DNA from: Saccharopolyspora_C sp047200635
Lineage (GTDB): Bacteria > Actinomycetota > Actinomycetes > Mycobacteriales > Pseudonocardiaceae
NCBI RefSeq assembly: GCF_047200635.1
Contig: NZ_JBJZOI010000010.1
Location: 124,001 to 188,000 of the forward strand
Length of the DNA: 64,000 nt
Direction of reading: 5' to 3'
The notes beneath the pieces are model-generated. The model was not told where the DNA came from and ran no database searches. It was given only the letters and a program-made list of their open reading frames with translations. The position numbers were made by a program, and so were the translations under genes. Below are positions 26,943 through 37,648 of the stretch, one piece after another. Numbering within the stretch: position 1 is the stretch's first letter; each line of letters begins with the position of its first letter.

Positions 26943-27596
26943 TCAGCCGTCGAGGACGACCGAGACGATGCCCGCCAGGTGCGCGAGGCGGGCGACCTCG
27001 GCGGCGCGGAACATGGGGCCGCCGGGGCGTCCGGCGAGCAGCACGCGGTCCGGCTTGCCGATCGGGGTGGCGGCGAGCTCGGTTCCCAGCTCCTGCCAGG
27101 TCTCCGGCACCCAGCCCTCATCACCGTCCAGGATGGTGGCGCGCGGCAGCGGTAACCAGGGCAGTTCGAGGTAGCCCTGCTGCGGGGCGGAGGAGCTGGC
27201 GGCCAGCTGCTCGGCGCCGCCGGAGTGGTGGCCGAACACGATCGCCCAACCCGAACGAATGATCTTGGGAACGCCTTCGGCGAAGATCTGCAACCCGTTG
27301 CCCGGCTCGGCGGCGATGTCCTCGACCAGCTCCAGCTCGCGGTGGGTGTCGAGCACGCCCGCGTAGGGCCGGACCGCGTCGACCTCGACGCCGTCCACGG
27401 ACTCCGCGGCGGTGATCAGGACGTCCGGCAGGCGACCCGACGGCAGTTCCACCACCAGGTCGTCGATCGCCACGTCCCCGCCACGTTCGACGACGTTGAC
27501 GCTGAGGATGTCGGCGCCGATCTCGCCCAGCGCGGTGGCCACCGCGCCGAGCACGCCCGGACGGTCCGGTATCTGCACCCGGATCAGGAAGGACAC
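26943..27596 (-). CDS. ACT domain-containing protein
   Basis: 217 residues. An ACT domain occupies the first 80 residues (IRVQIPDRPGVLGAVATALGEIGADILSVNVVE), the ligand-binding fold of many amino-acid-regulated proteins; the remainder is a helical region with no catalytic motif I recognise. GTG 27596 has GGAG eight bases upstream. It corresponds to Rv3013, next to gatC and ligA. No enzyme is attached, so it may be a sensor or partner protein. Convergent with ligA, divergent from gatC. Confidence 0.8.
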   Translation of the reverse strand: MSFLIRVQIPDRPGVLGAVATALGEIGADILSVNVVERGGDVAIDDLVVELPSGRLPDVLITAAESVDGVEVDAVRPYAGVLDTHRELELVEDIAAEPGNGLQIFAEGVPKIIRSGWAIVFGHHSGGAEQLAASSSAPQQGYLELPWLPLPRATILDGDEGWVPETWQELGTELAATPIGKPDRVLLAGRPGGPMFRAAEVARLAHLAGIVSVVLDG

Positions 27597-27903
27597 CGGA
27601 CTCCACGCCTCCAGCTTCGTGCGCGGCACCTCGCCGTCCGCGCTCCCCGCGCCGCACGGCCGCACGCGGAGGCCACCGTGCGCCCGGCAGGCGGGGCAAA
27701 TTGTGGCAGATCCCGCAGCCTATCGGTGAGACCGGCGTTCGTGTAGTGGAATGCGCTGGAGGTTCTTCCGGTCGCCCAGCGTGACCGGCGGGGCGGCGCC
27801 CGCACCGCGGCGCGCGGGAGCCCGGCCGCGCCGGGTGACCGGACCCGCACCCACCGCGCGCGGCCCTCGTTCGCCCCCCGGACCGGCTGCGACGAGTCCG
27901 CCA

Positions 27904-27909
27904 TAGACT
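27904..27909 (+). promoter_or_regulatory. Candidate -10 element of the gat operon
   Basis: TAGACT lies 42 bases before the gatC start, in the otherwise gene-free 355-base region 27597-27951. No good -35 is seen. AGGGAG at 27939-27944 is the gatC ribosome site. Confidence 0.4.
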
Positions 27910-27951
27910 GAGGGCAACCGTGATACCGGACATGACCAGGGAGCCTTCGTA

Positions 27952-28251
27952 GTGTCCAAGATCTCCCGCGACGAGGTCGCGCACCTCGCCGGCCTGGCCA
28001 GGCTGGCGGTCACCGAACAGGAGCTCGACACGTTCGCCGGGCAGCTCGACGTCATCCTGGAGTCGGTGGCGAGGGTGGGTGAGGTCGCCGCCGGGGACAT
28101 CCCGCCGACCTCCCACGCGGTCCCGGTGACGAACGTGTTCCGCGACGACGTGGTGCGGCCCAGCCTGCCGCGCGAGGCCGCGCTCGACGGCGCGCCCGCG
28201 GCCGAGGACAACCGGTTCCGCGTGCCGCGGATCCTGAGCGAGGAGGCGTGA
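27952..28251 (+). CDS. gatC: Asp/Glu-tRNA amidotransferase subunit C
   Basis: 99 residues, usual length, beginning SKISRDEVAHLAGLARLAV. GatC wraps around GatA and GatB to hold the complex together. First gene of gatC-gatA-orf67-gatB; its stop codon overlaps the gatA start (TGATG). The complex amidates Glu-tRNA-Gln (and Asp-tRNA-Asn where needed), which fits the absence of GlnRS in actinobacteria and the presence of gltX and tRNA-Gln in this window. Confidence 0.95.
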   Translation: MSKISRDEVAHLAGLARLAVTEQELDTFAGQLDVILESVARVGEVAAGDIPPTSHAVPVTNVFRDDVVRPSLPREAALDGAPAAEDNRFRVPRILSEEA

Positions 28252-29786
28252 TGACCCAGACCGCGACCGGCGGCGACCCGGCCCTGACCGGCCTGACCGC
28301 CGCGGCCCTCGCCGACCGCCTCGCCTCCGGCGAGGTGACCTCGGTGCAGGCCACCCAGGCCCACCTGGACCGCATCGCGGCCGTGGACGGCGAGGTGCAC
28401 TCCTTCCTGCACGTCGACGCCGAGGGGGCGCTGGCCGCCGCCCGGAAGGCCGACGAGGACCGCGCCGCGGGCGGGGCCGCCTCGCCGCTGGCCGGGGTGC
28501 CGCTGGCGCTCAAGGACGTCTTCGCCACCAGCGACATGCCCACCACCTGCGGCTCCAAGATGCTGGAGGGCTGGCGGCCGCCGTACGACGCGACGGTGAC
28601 CCGGCGGCTGCGCGAGGCGGGCGTGGTCATCCTCGGCAAGACCAACATGGACGAGTTCGCGATGGGCTCCTCCACGGAGAACTCCGCCTACGGCCCGACC
28701 CGCAACCCGTGGGACACCGGTCGCATCCCCGGCGGCTCCGGCGGCGGCTCCTCCGCCGCGCTGGCCGCGTTCGAGGCGCCGCTGGCGATCGGCACCGACA
28801 CCGGCGGATCCATCCGCCAGCCGGGCGCCGTCACCGGGACGGTCGGCGTGAAGCCGACCTACGGCGGGGTGTCCCGCTACGGCCTGGTGGCGTTCTCGTC
28901 CTCGCTGGACCAGCCCGGCCCCTGCGCGCGCACGGTGCTCGACGCCGCGCTGCTGCACGAGGTGATCGCCGGGCACGACCCGATGGACTCCACCTCGATC
29001 AGCTCGCCGGTCCCGCCGGTGGTGGCCGCCGCGCGCGAGGGCGCCGCCGGTGACCTCACCGGGGTGCGGGTGGGCGTGGTCCGCGAGTTCGCCGGGGACG
29101 GCTACCAGCCGGGCGTGGAGCGCTCCTTCCGCGCCGCCGTCGAGCAGCTCGCGAAGCTGGGCGCGGAGGTCGTCGAGGTCTCCTGCCCTCACTTCGAGTA
29201 CGCGATGGGCGCCTACTACCTGATCGCGCCCAGCGAGTGCTCCTCGAACCTGGCCCGGTTCGACGCGATGCGCTTCGGCCTGCGCGTCGGCGACGACGGC
29301 GACCGCAGCGCCGAGGAGGTCATGTCGCTGACCCGCGAGGCCGGGTTCGGCCCCGAGGTGAAGCGGCGCATCATGCTCGGCACCTACGCGCTGTCCTCGG
29401 GTTACTACGACGCCTACTACGGCCAGGCGCAGAAGGTGCGGACGCTGATCACCCGCGACTTCGCCGCCGCGTTCGAGCAGGTGGACGTGCTGGTTTCGCC
29501 GACGACGCCGACCACGGCGTTCGAGATCGGCGAGCGCACCGACGACCCGCTGGCCATGTACCTGGCGGACCTGTGCACCATCCCGTCGAACCTGGCGGGC
29601 AACGCCGCCATGAGCGTCCCCAGTGGACTGTCCGATGAGGACGGTCTTCCGGTGGGGTTGCAGATCATGGCCCCCGCGCTGGCCGACGACCGGCTCTACC
29701 GGGTCGGCGCGGCCTACGAGACCGCCCGCGAGGCCGCCCAGGGCGGCCCGCTGCTCGACCGTGTCCCCGCCCTGGAGGTTGCGTGA
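28251..29786 (+). CDS. gatA: Asp/Glu-tRNA amidotransferase subunit A (amidase)
   Basis: 511 residues. The amidase-signature catalytic triad is Lys88 (LKDVF), Ser163 (GGSGGGSS) and nucleophile Ser187 (TDTGGSIRQP). Releases ammonia from glutamine for GatB. ATG 28251 follows GAGGAGG and overlaps the gatC stop; a GTG three bases earlier is in the same frame. Its own stop overlaps the start of the small gene at 29786, so the operon is translationally coupled. Confidence 0.96.
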   Translation: MTQTATGGDPALTGLTAAALADRLASGEVTSVQATQAHLDRIAAVDGEVHSFLHVDAEGALAAARKADEDRAAGGAASPLAGVPLALKDVFATSDMPTTCGSKMLEGWRPPYDATVTRRLREAGVVILGKTNMDEFAMGSSTENSAYGPTRNPWDTGRIPGGSGGGSSAALAAFEAPLAIGTDTGGSIRQPGAVTGTVGVKPTYGGVSRYGLVAFSSSLDQPGPCARTVLDAALLHEVIAGHDPMDSTSISSPVPPVVAAAREGAAGDLTGVRVGVVREFAGDGYQPGVERSFRAAVEQLAKLGAEVVEVSCPHFEYAMGAYYLIAPSECSSNLARFDAMRFGLRVGDDGDRSAEEVMSLTREAGFGPEVKRRIMLGTYALSSGYYDAYYGQAQKVRTLITRDFAAAFEQVDVLVSPTTPTTAFEIGERTDDPLAMYLADLCTIPSNLAGNAAMSVPSGLSDEDGLPVGLQIMAPALADDRLYRVGAAYETAREAAQGGPLLDRVPALEVA

Positions 29787-29989
29787 TGAAGATGAGCCCG
29801 AAGATCAAGGCACTGATCCAGCTCGCGTCGGTGGTCTCCGCGGCGGTCGGGCTGCGCACGAGCCTGCGCGAGGCGCGGGCGAACGAGGACCGCCTCGCGA
29901 TGGCCGACTCGATCATCACCGCGCTGGGGCTGATCACCGGCACCGCGCTGGCGATCCGCGCGCTGCGCAAGGGGGAGGACGGCAAGTGA
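29786..29989 (+). CDS. 67-residue protein encoded inside the gat operon
   Basis: ATG 29786 overlaps the gatA stop (TGATG), and its stop overlaps the gatB start (GTGA), so it is coupled on both sides. Of its 67 codons only one ends in A or T, so coding selection is strong. The protein has two apolar segments (about 9-24 and 41-58) separated by a charged stretch (REARANEDR) and a basic tail (RALRKGEDGK); it may be a small membrane-associated protein. I do not recognise a family. Neighbours suggest a link to the amidotransferase, but that is only context. Confidence 0.8.
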   Translation: MKMSPKIKALIQLASVVSAAVGLRTSLREARANEDRLAMADSIITALGLITGTALAIRALRKGEDGK

Positions 29990-31491
29990 CCGCGGTCGCC
30001 GAGATCATGGACTACGAGGAGGTCCTGGAGCGGTTCGACCCGGTCCTCGGCCTCGAGGTGCACGTGGAGCTGTCCACGGCCACCAAGATGTTCTGCGGCT
30101 GCGCCAACGTGTTCGGCTCCGAGCCGAACACGCAGGTGTGCCCCGTCTGCCTGGGCCTGCCGGGCGCGCTGCCGGTCGTCAACGGCAAGGCGGTGGAGTC
30201 GGCGATCCGCATCGGGCTGGCGCTGAACTGCCAGGTCGCCGAGTGGTGCCGGTTCGCGCGGAAGAACTACTTCTACCCGGACATGCCGAAGAACTTCCAG
30301 ACCTCGCAGTACGACGAGCCGATCGTCTTCGACGGTCACCTCGACGTGGTGCTCGACGACGGTGAGGTCTTCCGCGTCGACATCGAGCGGGCGCACATGG
30401 AGGAGGACACCGGCAAGTCGCTGCACGTCGGCGGTGCCACCGGCCGCATCCACGGTGCCGAGCACTCGCTGCTGGACTACAACCGGGCGGGCGTGCCGCT
30501 GGTGGAGATCGTCACCAAGCCGATCGTCGGCGCGGGGGAGCGCGCGCCCGAGGTGGCGCGGGCCTACGTGGCCGCGCTGCGCGATCTGCTGCGCTCGCTG
30601 GACGTCTCCGACGTGCGGATGGACCAGGGGTCGCTGCGCTGCGACGCCAACGTCTCGCTGATGCCGAAGGGCTCGGCGGAGTTCGGCACCCGCACCGAGA
30701 CGAAGAACGTCAACTCGCTGCGCAGCGTGGAGCGCGCCGTGCGCTACGAGATGCGCAGGCACGCCGCGGTCCTCACCTCCGGCGGCGAGATCCTCCAGGA
30801 GACCCGGCACTTCGACGAGTCGACCGCGTCGACCTCGGCGGGCCGCAAGAAGGAGACCTCCGAGGACTACCGGTACTTCCCGGAGCCGGACCTGGTGCCG
30901 ATCGCGCCCTCCCGGGAGTGGGTCGAGGAGCTGTCCCGCACCCTGCCGGAGCTGCCCTGGGAGCGCCGCAAGCGCGCTCAGGAGGACTGGAATCTCTCCG
31001 ACGAGGAGCTGCGCGACCTGGTCAACGCCGGGGCGCTCGACCTGGTCGCGGCCACCGTGGACGCCGGGGCGCCGCCCGCCGAGGCCCGCTCCTGGTGGGT
31101 GGCCTACCTGTCGCAGCAGGCCAACACCCGGGGCGTCGAGCTCACCGGGCTGGCGATCACCCCGGCCCAGCTGGCGCGGGTGATCGCGCTGGTGACCGAG
31201 GGCAAGCTGACGAACAAGCTCGCCCGCCAGGTCGTCGACGGCGTGCTCGAGGGCCGGGGCGAGCCCGACGAGGTGGTCGCCGCGCAGGGGCTGGAGGTCG
31301 TCTCGGACGACTCGGCGCTGCAAGCGGCGATCGACGACGCGCTGGCCGCGCAGCCGGACGTGGCGGACAAGATCCGCGGCGGCAAGGTGCAGGCGGCGGG
31401 CGCCGTCGTCGGCGCGGTCATGAAGGCCACCAGGGGGAAGGCCGACGCCAAGCGCGTCCGCGAGCTCGTCCTCGCCGCCTGCGGCCAGTGA
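29986..31491 (+). CDS. gatB: Asp/Glu-tRNA amidotransferase subunit B
   Basis: 501 residues. Binds the mischarged tRNA, activates the glutamate or aspartate carboxyl group and receives ammonia from GatA. Signature blocks: VLGLEVHVELSTATKMFCGC with its zinc cysteines (FCGCANVF...CPVCLGLPG), YNRAGVPLVEIVT, and the C-terminal YqeY-like tail domain. GTG 29986 overlaps the stop of the 67-residue gene and follows GGGGGAGG. Last gene of the operon. Confidence 0.96.
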   Translation: MTAVAEIMDYEEVLERFDPVLGLEVHVELSTATKMFCGCANVFGSEPNTQVCPVCLGLPGALPVVNGKAVESAIRIGLALNCQVAEWCRFARKNYFYPDMPKNFQTSQYDEPIVFDGHLDVVLDDGEVFRVDIERAHMEEDTGKSLHVGGATGRIHGAEHSLLDYNRAGVPLVEIVTKPIVGAGERAPEVARAYVAALRDLLRSLDVSDVRMDQGSLRCDANVSLMPKGSAEFGTRTETKNVNSLRSVERAVRYEMRRHAAVLTSGGEILQETRHFDESTASTSAGRKKETSEDYRYFPEPDLVPIAPSREWVEELSRTLPELPWERRKRAQEDWNLSDEELRDLVNAGALDLVAATVDAGAPPAEARSWWVAYLSQQANTRGVELTGLAITPAQLARVIALVTEGKLTNKLARQVVDGVLEGRGEPDEVVAAQGLEVVSDDSALQAAIDDALAAQPDVADKIRGGKVQAAGAVVGAVMKATRGKADAKRVRELVLAACGQ

Positions 31492-31505
31492 TCCGGTGCG
31501 CTGCT

Positions 31506-31524
31506 CGTCCCGCCCGGCGGGACG
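31506..31524 (+). terminator. Hairpin after gatB
   Basis: A perfect 8-bp stem CGTCCCGC/GCGGGACG with a three-base loop, 14 bases after the gatB stop. Confidence 0.6.
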
Positions 31525-31691
31525 GGTGGCGGAACCGCGGCGGCTTCCTCGCCGCGGGCTCCCGTTCCGCTGCGCGCGTCCGATGCGCGGCTGAGGGGGT
31601 GTCCTCGCGGGGAAGCCGCTGAGCACCCGCGGCGGTGCGGGCCGCGCCCGCTGGTCGCCGCTCAGCGGTTCCGCGCACGAGGTGGTGCTGG

Positions 31692-33194
<1,503 letters not shown>

Positions 33195-33287
33195 CCCCCC
33201 GGCCGCCGGGACGCCCGGCGGCGCGTCCTCAGTGGACCACGCAGGGGCCGCCGGCGTCGTCCGGCGCGCGCGAGCAGCGGGGGGAGC

Positions 33288-34466
33288 TCAGTCCTTGCCG
33301 CTCTCGCCCGAGGGCGGTTCGATGCGCAGCACGCGGTCGTCGCTGGGGACCGGGACGCCGCCCGCCTTGTTCGCCGTGCCCAGCCACAGCAGGCCGTCCG
33401 GGCCTCGGGAGGCGGCGGAGAAGCGGCCGTAGGTGCCCTCCATGACCTTGGAGGGCTGGCCGGTGAAGCCGCCGCCCGGGCCGGGGCTGAGCGAGTACAG
33501 CGCGGCCGCGTCGGTCAGCGCCACCACCACCGCGGTCCCGCTCGCCGCGCAGCCCGACACCCCGGGCCGGTCCGGCCAGCTCCAGGCCGGGCCGCCGAGC
33601 GTCCCGCCGAACTCCAGCCGGTGCAGCGCGTCCCGGTCGCCGCCGCGATCGGTGAGCCAGTAACCGCCGGTGCCGACGGCACCGCACAACCCGCCGGGGT
33701 CCGACACGCCCGACACCACCACCCGCGAGGACGGGTCCGGGTTGCCCGGCGCCGGCGCGCCGAAGCCGTCGATGCGCAGCACCTTGCCCGCCAGCGAACC
33801 CGGATCGGCCGCGCCGGAGCGGCTCCCGGCGTCGCCGGTGGCGACCAGCAGCGCGCCCCGGCCGTCGTCGAGCAGCGCTCCCGCGTTGCCGGAGCCGCCC
33901 TTCGGGATGCCGGTGAGCACCGGTTTCGGGTTGTCGCCCGGCGCGATCCGCAGCACCCGGTTCTCACCCGAGGTGCTCGCGTAGGCGTAGACGAGCTCGT
34001 CCTCCTGGTAGCTAGGGGAGAGCGCGAGCCCGGTGAGCCCGCCCCCGGCGGAGGCGTCCACGGAGATGCGGGCGATCTCCACCGGATCGGCGCCCTGCTC
34101 GACCCGCAGGATCCGGCCGGTGGTGCGCTCGCCGACGAGCGCGCCCTGCCCGTCGGGCAGCACCGCGATGGCGCCGACCGGGTCCAGGCAGGTCGCCACG
34201 ACCGCCGGGTCCGGGTCGACGCAGCCGACCGGTCGCGTCGGCGGCTGCTCCGTCGGCTGACCCGGCTCGGGCGGGGGCGGCGGCGGTTGCTCGACGGACG
34301 GCTGCGGCCCGGCCTGCGGCTCCAGCGAGGGCTGGTCGCGCCACGCCCCGGGGTGCTCGTCCGGGAACTGCGCGCAGCCGCTGAGCACCAGCGCCCCGGC
34401 GGCCAGCAGCGCCCCCGCCCGCGCGCGCGGGCGCCGGGGGAGTCGGGTGCTGCGGTGGGCTGCCAC
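33288..34466 (-). CDS. PQQ-dependent sugar dehydrogenase-fold lipoprotein (LppZ-like)
   Basis: 392 residues. Signal peptide with lipobox LSGC, then a proline-rich linker (QPPPPPPEPGQP) and a six-bladed beta-propeller of the glucose/sorbosone dehydrogenase family (GAIAVLPDGQGALVGERTTGRILRV, GLTGLALSPSY, VLRIAPGDN). Position next to the DoxX and PH-domain genes matches mycobacterial lppZ (Rv3006). Family members often keep the fold without proof of PQQ activity, and the histidine ligand for catalysis in soluble glucose dehydrogenase is not obvious here, so enzymatic function is uncertain. Confidence 0.8.
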   Translation of the reverse strand: MAAHRSTRLPRRPRARAGALLAAGALVLSGCAQFPDEHPGAWRDQPSLEPQAGPQPSVEQPPPPPPEPGQPTEQPPTRPVGCVDPDPAVVATCLDPVGAIAVLPDGQGALVGERTTGRILRVEQGADPVEIARISVDASAGGGLTGLALSPSYQEDELVYAYASTSGENRVLRIAPGDNPKPVLTGIPKGGSGNAGALLDDGRGALLVATGDAGSRSGAADPGSLAGKVLRIDGFGAPAPGNPDPSSRVVVSGVSDPGGLCGAVGTGGYWLTDRGGDRDALHRLEFGGTLGGPAWSWPDRPGVSGCAASGTAVVVALTDAAALYSLSPGPGGGFTGQPSKVMEGTYGRFSAASRGPDGLLWLGTANKAGGVPVPSDDRVLRIEPPSGESGKD

Positions 34467-34853
34467 GCGGCGAGCCTAGCGGCCGTGCCGTGAACCTCCG
34501 GTGAGCACCCGAACGGCCGCCCGGCGGTGTCGCCGCGCGGACGGCGGGGCGCGCGGACCGGCCTCCGCGTTCGGTCGTCGGCGACCGAATGCAGCAATTC
34601 CGGGTGAGCCACGGGCCGGGCACCGGGACGCGGGCGGCGCCGCGGTTCGCGGCCGAGCGCGGTCCCGAACCGCTCCCGCCTCGCGATCCCGCGTCCGGTG
34701 CCTGCGCAAACGATGAATTCGCGGCTCGTTCGGGGGAGAACCGGAGCGTTCTGCCGAATGCCGGAACGGCGAGATCTCCGGCGAACAGGGGGAAGAAGAC
34801 CTTCACTCGAAAGGGTCGCTTCCCCGGTGTGCGATGCCTTAGCCTTCACCGCC
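34467..34853. other. Divergent region between the LppZ-like and DoxX genes
   Basis: 387 bases without a supported gene. At its right end TAGCCT (34840-34845) lies eight bases before the DoxX GTG, consistent with a leaderless promoter. No repeat or RNA gene was seen. Confidence 0.45.
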
Positions 34854-35567
34854 GTGACCAATCACGACGACCGCCCGGGCAGCGCGAGCGGAAACCGCGA
34901 CGACCGCGCGCGACGCGGCGGCAACGAGCCTGCCGAGGGACCGACGGGAACCCAGGGCCTCGGCGTGCGGGACTACGACTACTACGACGACGCCGCCTAC
35001 GACGCGCCCACCTCGGTGGTGGACCGCAGGGACGACTTCTACGAGGACATCGACACCCGCAAGCCGTTCGGCTGGAACGCCGGGGCCGACCTCGGCCTGC
35101 TGGCGTTGCGCCTGGTGATCGGCGGCATCTTCGCCGTTCACGGCGCGCAGAAGTTGTTCGGCGTCCTCGGCGGCCCCGGCCCGGAGACCTTCGCCCGGAC
35201 CCTCTCCGAGGCCGGGTTCCAGCAGGCCTCGGTGCTCTCGCTGGTGACCGGCGGGACCGAGCTCGGGGCGGGCGTCCTGCTCGTGCTGGGCCTGTTCACC
35301 CCGCTGGCCGCCGCGGGCATCGTCGGCGTGATGGCCAGCGCCGTCGTGTCGATGAAGCTGCCCGGGCCGTTCTTCGACCAGGAGGGCGGTTACGAGTTCC
35401 AGGTCGTGATCGTCGCCGCCGCGCTGTGCCTGATGTTCGCCGGACCCGGCCGGGTCGCGCTGGACAACGGGCGGGCCTGGTTCCGGCACCCGCTGGTGAC
35501 CGGGTTCAGCTGCCTGCTCATCGCGGGCGGGGCCTCGGCCGCGGTGCTGATCCTGCTGCGCTCCTGA
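34854..35567 (+). CDS. DoxX family membrane protein
   Basis: 237 residues. The first 75 residues are a charged, tyrosine/aspartate-rich cytoplasmic tail (DYDYYDDAAYDAPTSVVDRR). Four membrane helices follow, with the DoxX signature LGLLALRLVIGGIFAVHGAQKLFG at the start and FDQEGGYEFQVVIVAAALCLM later. Equivalent to Rv3005c, which works with superoxide dismutase and a thiol-oxidation complex in mycobacteria; such a role here is an extrapolation. GTG 34854 is placed by the leaderless-type -10 just upstream. Confidence 0.85.
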   Translation: MTNHDDRPGSASGNRDDRARRGGNEPAEGPTGTQGLGVRDYDYYDDAAYDAPTSVVDRRDDFYEDIDTRKPFGWNAGADLGLLALRLVIGGIFAVHGAQKLFGVLGGPGPETFARTLSEAGFQQASVLSLVTGGTELGAGVLLVLGLFTPLAAAGIVGVMASAVVSMKLPGPFFDQEGGYEFQVVIVAAALCLMFAGPGRVALDNGRAWFRHPLVTGFSCLLIAGGASAAVLILLRS

Positions 35568-35604
35568 CGGAACGCGTTCCCGGCTCAGGCCCGATTCCCG
35601 GCGG

Positions 35605-35643
35605 GACGCGGGCGGCCCCGGACCCGCCGGGCCCGCCCGCGTC
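35605..35643. terminator. Bidirectional hairpin between DoxX and ilvD
   Basis: An 11-bp stem (35605-35615 with 35633-35643), one C-C mismatch, then five more pairs. It lies in the gap between two converging genes. Confidence 0.7.
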
Positions 35644-35660
35644 CGCTCACCGGGAACGGA

Positions 35661-37505
35661 TCACGGGGAGACGTCGCGGACCGCGCCGTACGAGGCCGAG
35701 GTCGCCAGCCGCGCGTAGGCGCGCAGCGCGGTGCTCACCGTCCGCTGCCTGCCGACCGGCTGCCACGGGTGCTCGGAGCTCTCCATCTTGGCGCGCCGCT
35801 CGGCCAGCACGTCCGGCTCCACCAGCAGCTGCAGGCTGCGCTCCCGGACGGAGATGCGGATCTGGTCGCCGTCCTGCACCAGCCCGATCGCCCCGCGCCC
35901 GGCGGCTTCCGGGGAGATGTGGCCGATGGACAGCCCGGAGGAGCCGCCGGAGAAGCGGCCGTCGGTGATCAGCGCGCACTGCTTGCCCAGGCCGGAGCCC
36001 TTGAGGAACGCGGTCGGGTGCAGCATCTCCTGCATCCCGGGGCCGCCCGCCGGGCCCTCGTAGCGGATCACCAGCACGTCGCCCGGCTCGATCTTCTTCT
36101 GCAGGATCGCGGCGACCGCCTGCTCCTGGCTCTCCAGCACCCGCGCCGGGCCCTGGAACTCCCAGAGCTCCTCCTCGACGCCCGCCGTCTTGACGACGGC
36201 GCCCTCCTCGGCGAGGTTGCCGCGCAGCACGGCCAGGCCGCCGTCGGCGGTGTAGGCGTGCTCGAAGTCGCGGATGCAGCCGCCCGCCGCGTCCGTGTCC
36301 AGGGAGGACCAGCGGTTCTCGGTGGAGAAGGCCTGCGTGGTGCGCACCCCGCCCGGGGCCGCGTGGAACAGGTCCAGCGCCTCCTGCGACGGGGACTCGC
36401 CCCGCACGTCCCAGCGCGACAGCCACTCGGTGAGGCTGGCGCTGTGCACCGAGGAGACGTCGCGGTGCAGCAGCTCCGCGCGGTCCAGCTCGCCCATGAT
36501 CGCCGAGATGCCGCCCGCCCGGTGGACGTCCTCCATGTGGTAGTCGGAGTTCGGCGCGACCTTCGACAGGCAGGGCACCTGGCGGCTGATGCGCTCGATG
36601 TCCGCGAGCTTGAAGTCGATCTCGCCCTCGCGGGCGGCGGCCAGCGTGTGCAGCACCGTGTTCGTGGAGCCGCCCATCGCCATGTCCAGGGCCATCGCGT
36701 TCTCGAAGGCCTTCTTGTTCGCCACCGAGCGCGGCAGCACGGACTCGTCGTCCTCCTGGTACCAGCGCTTCGAGATCCGCACGACGGTGCGCCCGGCCTC
36801 CTCGAACAGGGCCCGGCGGGCGGCGTGCGTGGCCAGCGTGGAGCCGTTGCCCGGCAGCGCCAGGCCCAGCGCCTCGGTGAGGCAGTTCATCGAGTTCGCG
36901 GTGAACATGCCCGAGCAGGACCCGCAGGTCGGGCAGGCCGAGCGCTCGACCTCGCTGAGCCCGTCGTCGTCGACGGCGGCGTTGGCCGAGGCGGAGATCG
37001 TGGTGATCAGGTCGGTCGGCGCCTGCGCGACGCCCTCGACGACCACGGCCTTGCCGGCCTCCATCGGCCCGCCGGAGACGAACACGGTCGGCACGTTGAG
37101 CCGCATCGCGGCGTTGAGCATCCCCGGCGTGATCTTGTCGCAGTTCGAGATGCACACCAGCGCGTCGGCCTGGTGCGCGTTGACCATGTACTCCACCGAG
37201 TCCGAGATGATCTCGCGCGAGGGCAGCGAGTAGAGCATCCCGCTGTGGCCCATCGCGATGCCGTCGTCCACCGCGATCGTGTGGAACTCCCGGGGGACGC
37301 CACCGGTCTCGCGGATCGTCTCGGCCACCACGTCGCCGAGATCGCGGAGGTGCACGTGACCGGGCACGAACTGGGTGTAGGAGTTGGCGATGGCCACGAT
37401 CGGCTTGCCGAAGTCGTCGTCGGTCATGCCGGTGGCACGCCACAGCGAACGGGCGCCTGCGGCGTTCCGTCCGTGCGTGGTGGTGCGGGAGCGCAGCTGG
37501 GGCAT
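35661..37505 (-). CDS. ilvD: Dihydroxy-acid dehydratase
   Basis: 614 residues, usual length. Dehydrates 2,3-dihydroxy-3-methyl acids to the keto-acid precursors of valine, leucine and isoleucine. Fe-S ligand cysteines are in ISNCDKITPGM and CPTCGSCSGMF; the magnesium-binding region and MGGSTNTVLH are present. ATG 37505 begins MPQLRSRTTTHGRNAAGAR. It is near ilvBNC but on the opposite strand, 143 bases downstream of the PH-domain gene. Confidence 0.95.
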   Translation of the reverse strand: MPQLRSRTTTHGRNAAGARSLWRATGMTDDDFGKPIVAIANSYTQFVPGHVHLRDLGDVVAETIRETGGVPREFHTIAVDDGIAMGHSGMLYSLPSREIISDSVEYMVNAHQADALVCISNCDKITPGMLNAAMRLNVPTVFVSGGPMEAGKAVVVEGVAQAPTDLITTISASANAAVDDDGLSEVERSACPTCGSCSGMFTANSMNCLTEALGLALPGNGSTLATHAARRALFEEAGRTVVRISKRWYQEDDESVLPRSVANKKAFENAMALDMAMGGSTNTVLHTLAAAREGEIDFKLADIERISRQVPCLSKVAPNSDYHMEDVHRAGGISAIMGELDRAELLHRDVSSVHSASLTEWLSRWDVRGESPSQEALDLFHAAPGGVRTTQAFSTENRWSSLDTDAAGGCIRDFEHAYTADGGLAVLRGNLAEEGAVVKTAGVEEELWEFQGPARVLESQEQAVAAILQKKIEPGDVLVIRYEGPAGGPGMQEMLHPTAFLKGSGLGKQCALITDGRFSGGSSGLSIGHISPEAAGRGAIGLVQDGDQIRISVRERSLQLLVEPDVLAERRAKMESSEHPWQPVGRQRTVSTALRAYARLATSASYGAVRDVSP

Positions 37506-37648
37506 GGTCCTTCTCGATCTCTCGCTGGAGTCCGCGCCGGGCGCGGCGGACTGCGTCCACCTCGTGAGTGGGGGACGTGTGCGGTGCCCCCGACGCTACT
37601 CCTGCCCGCCCGCGTCCGGCCCGACCGGTGCGAGGTCCCCGGCTCGGA

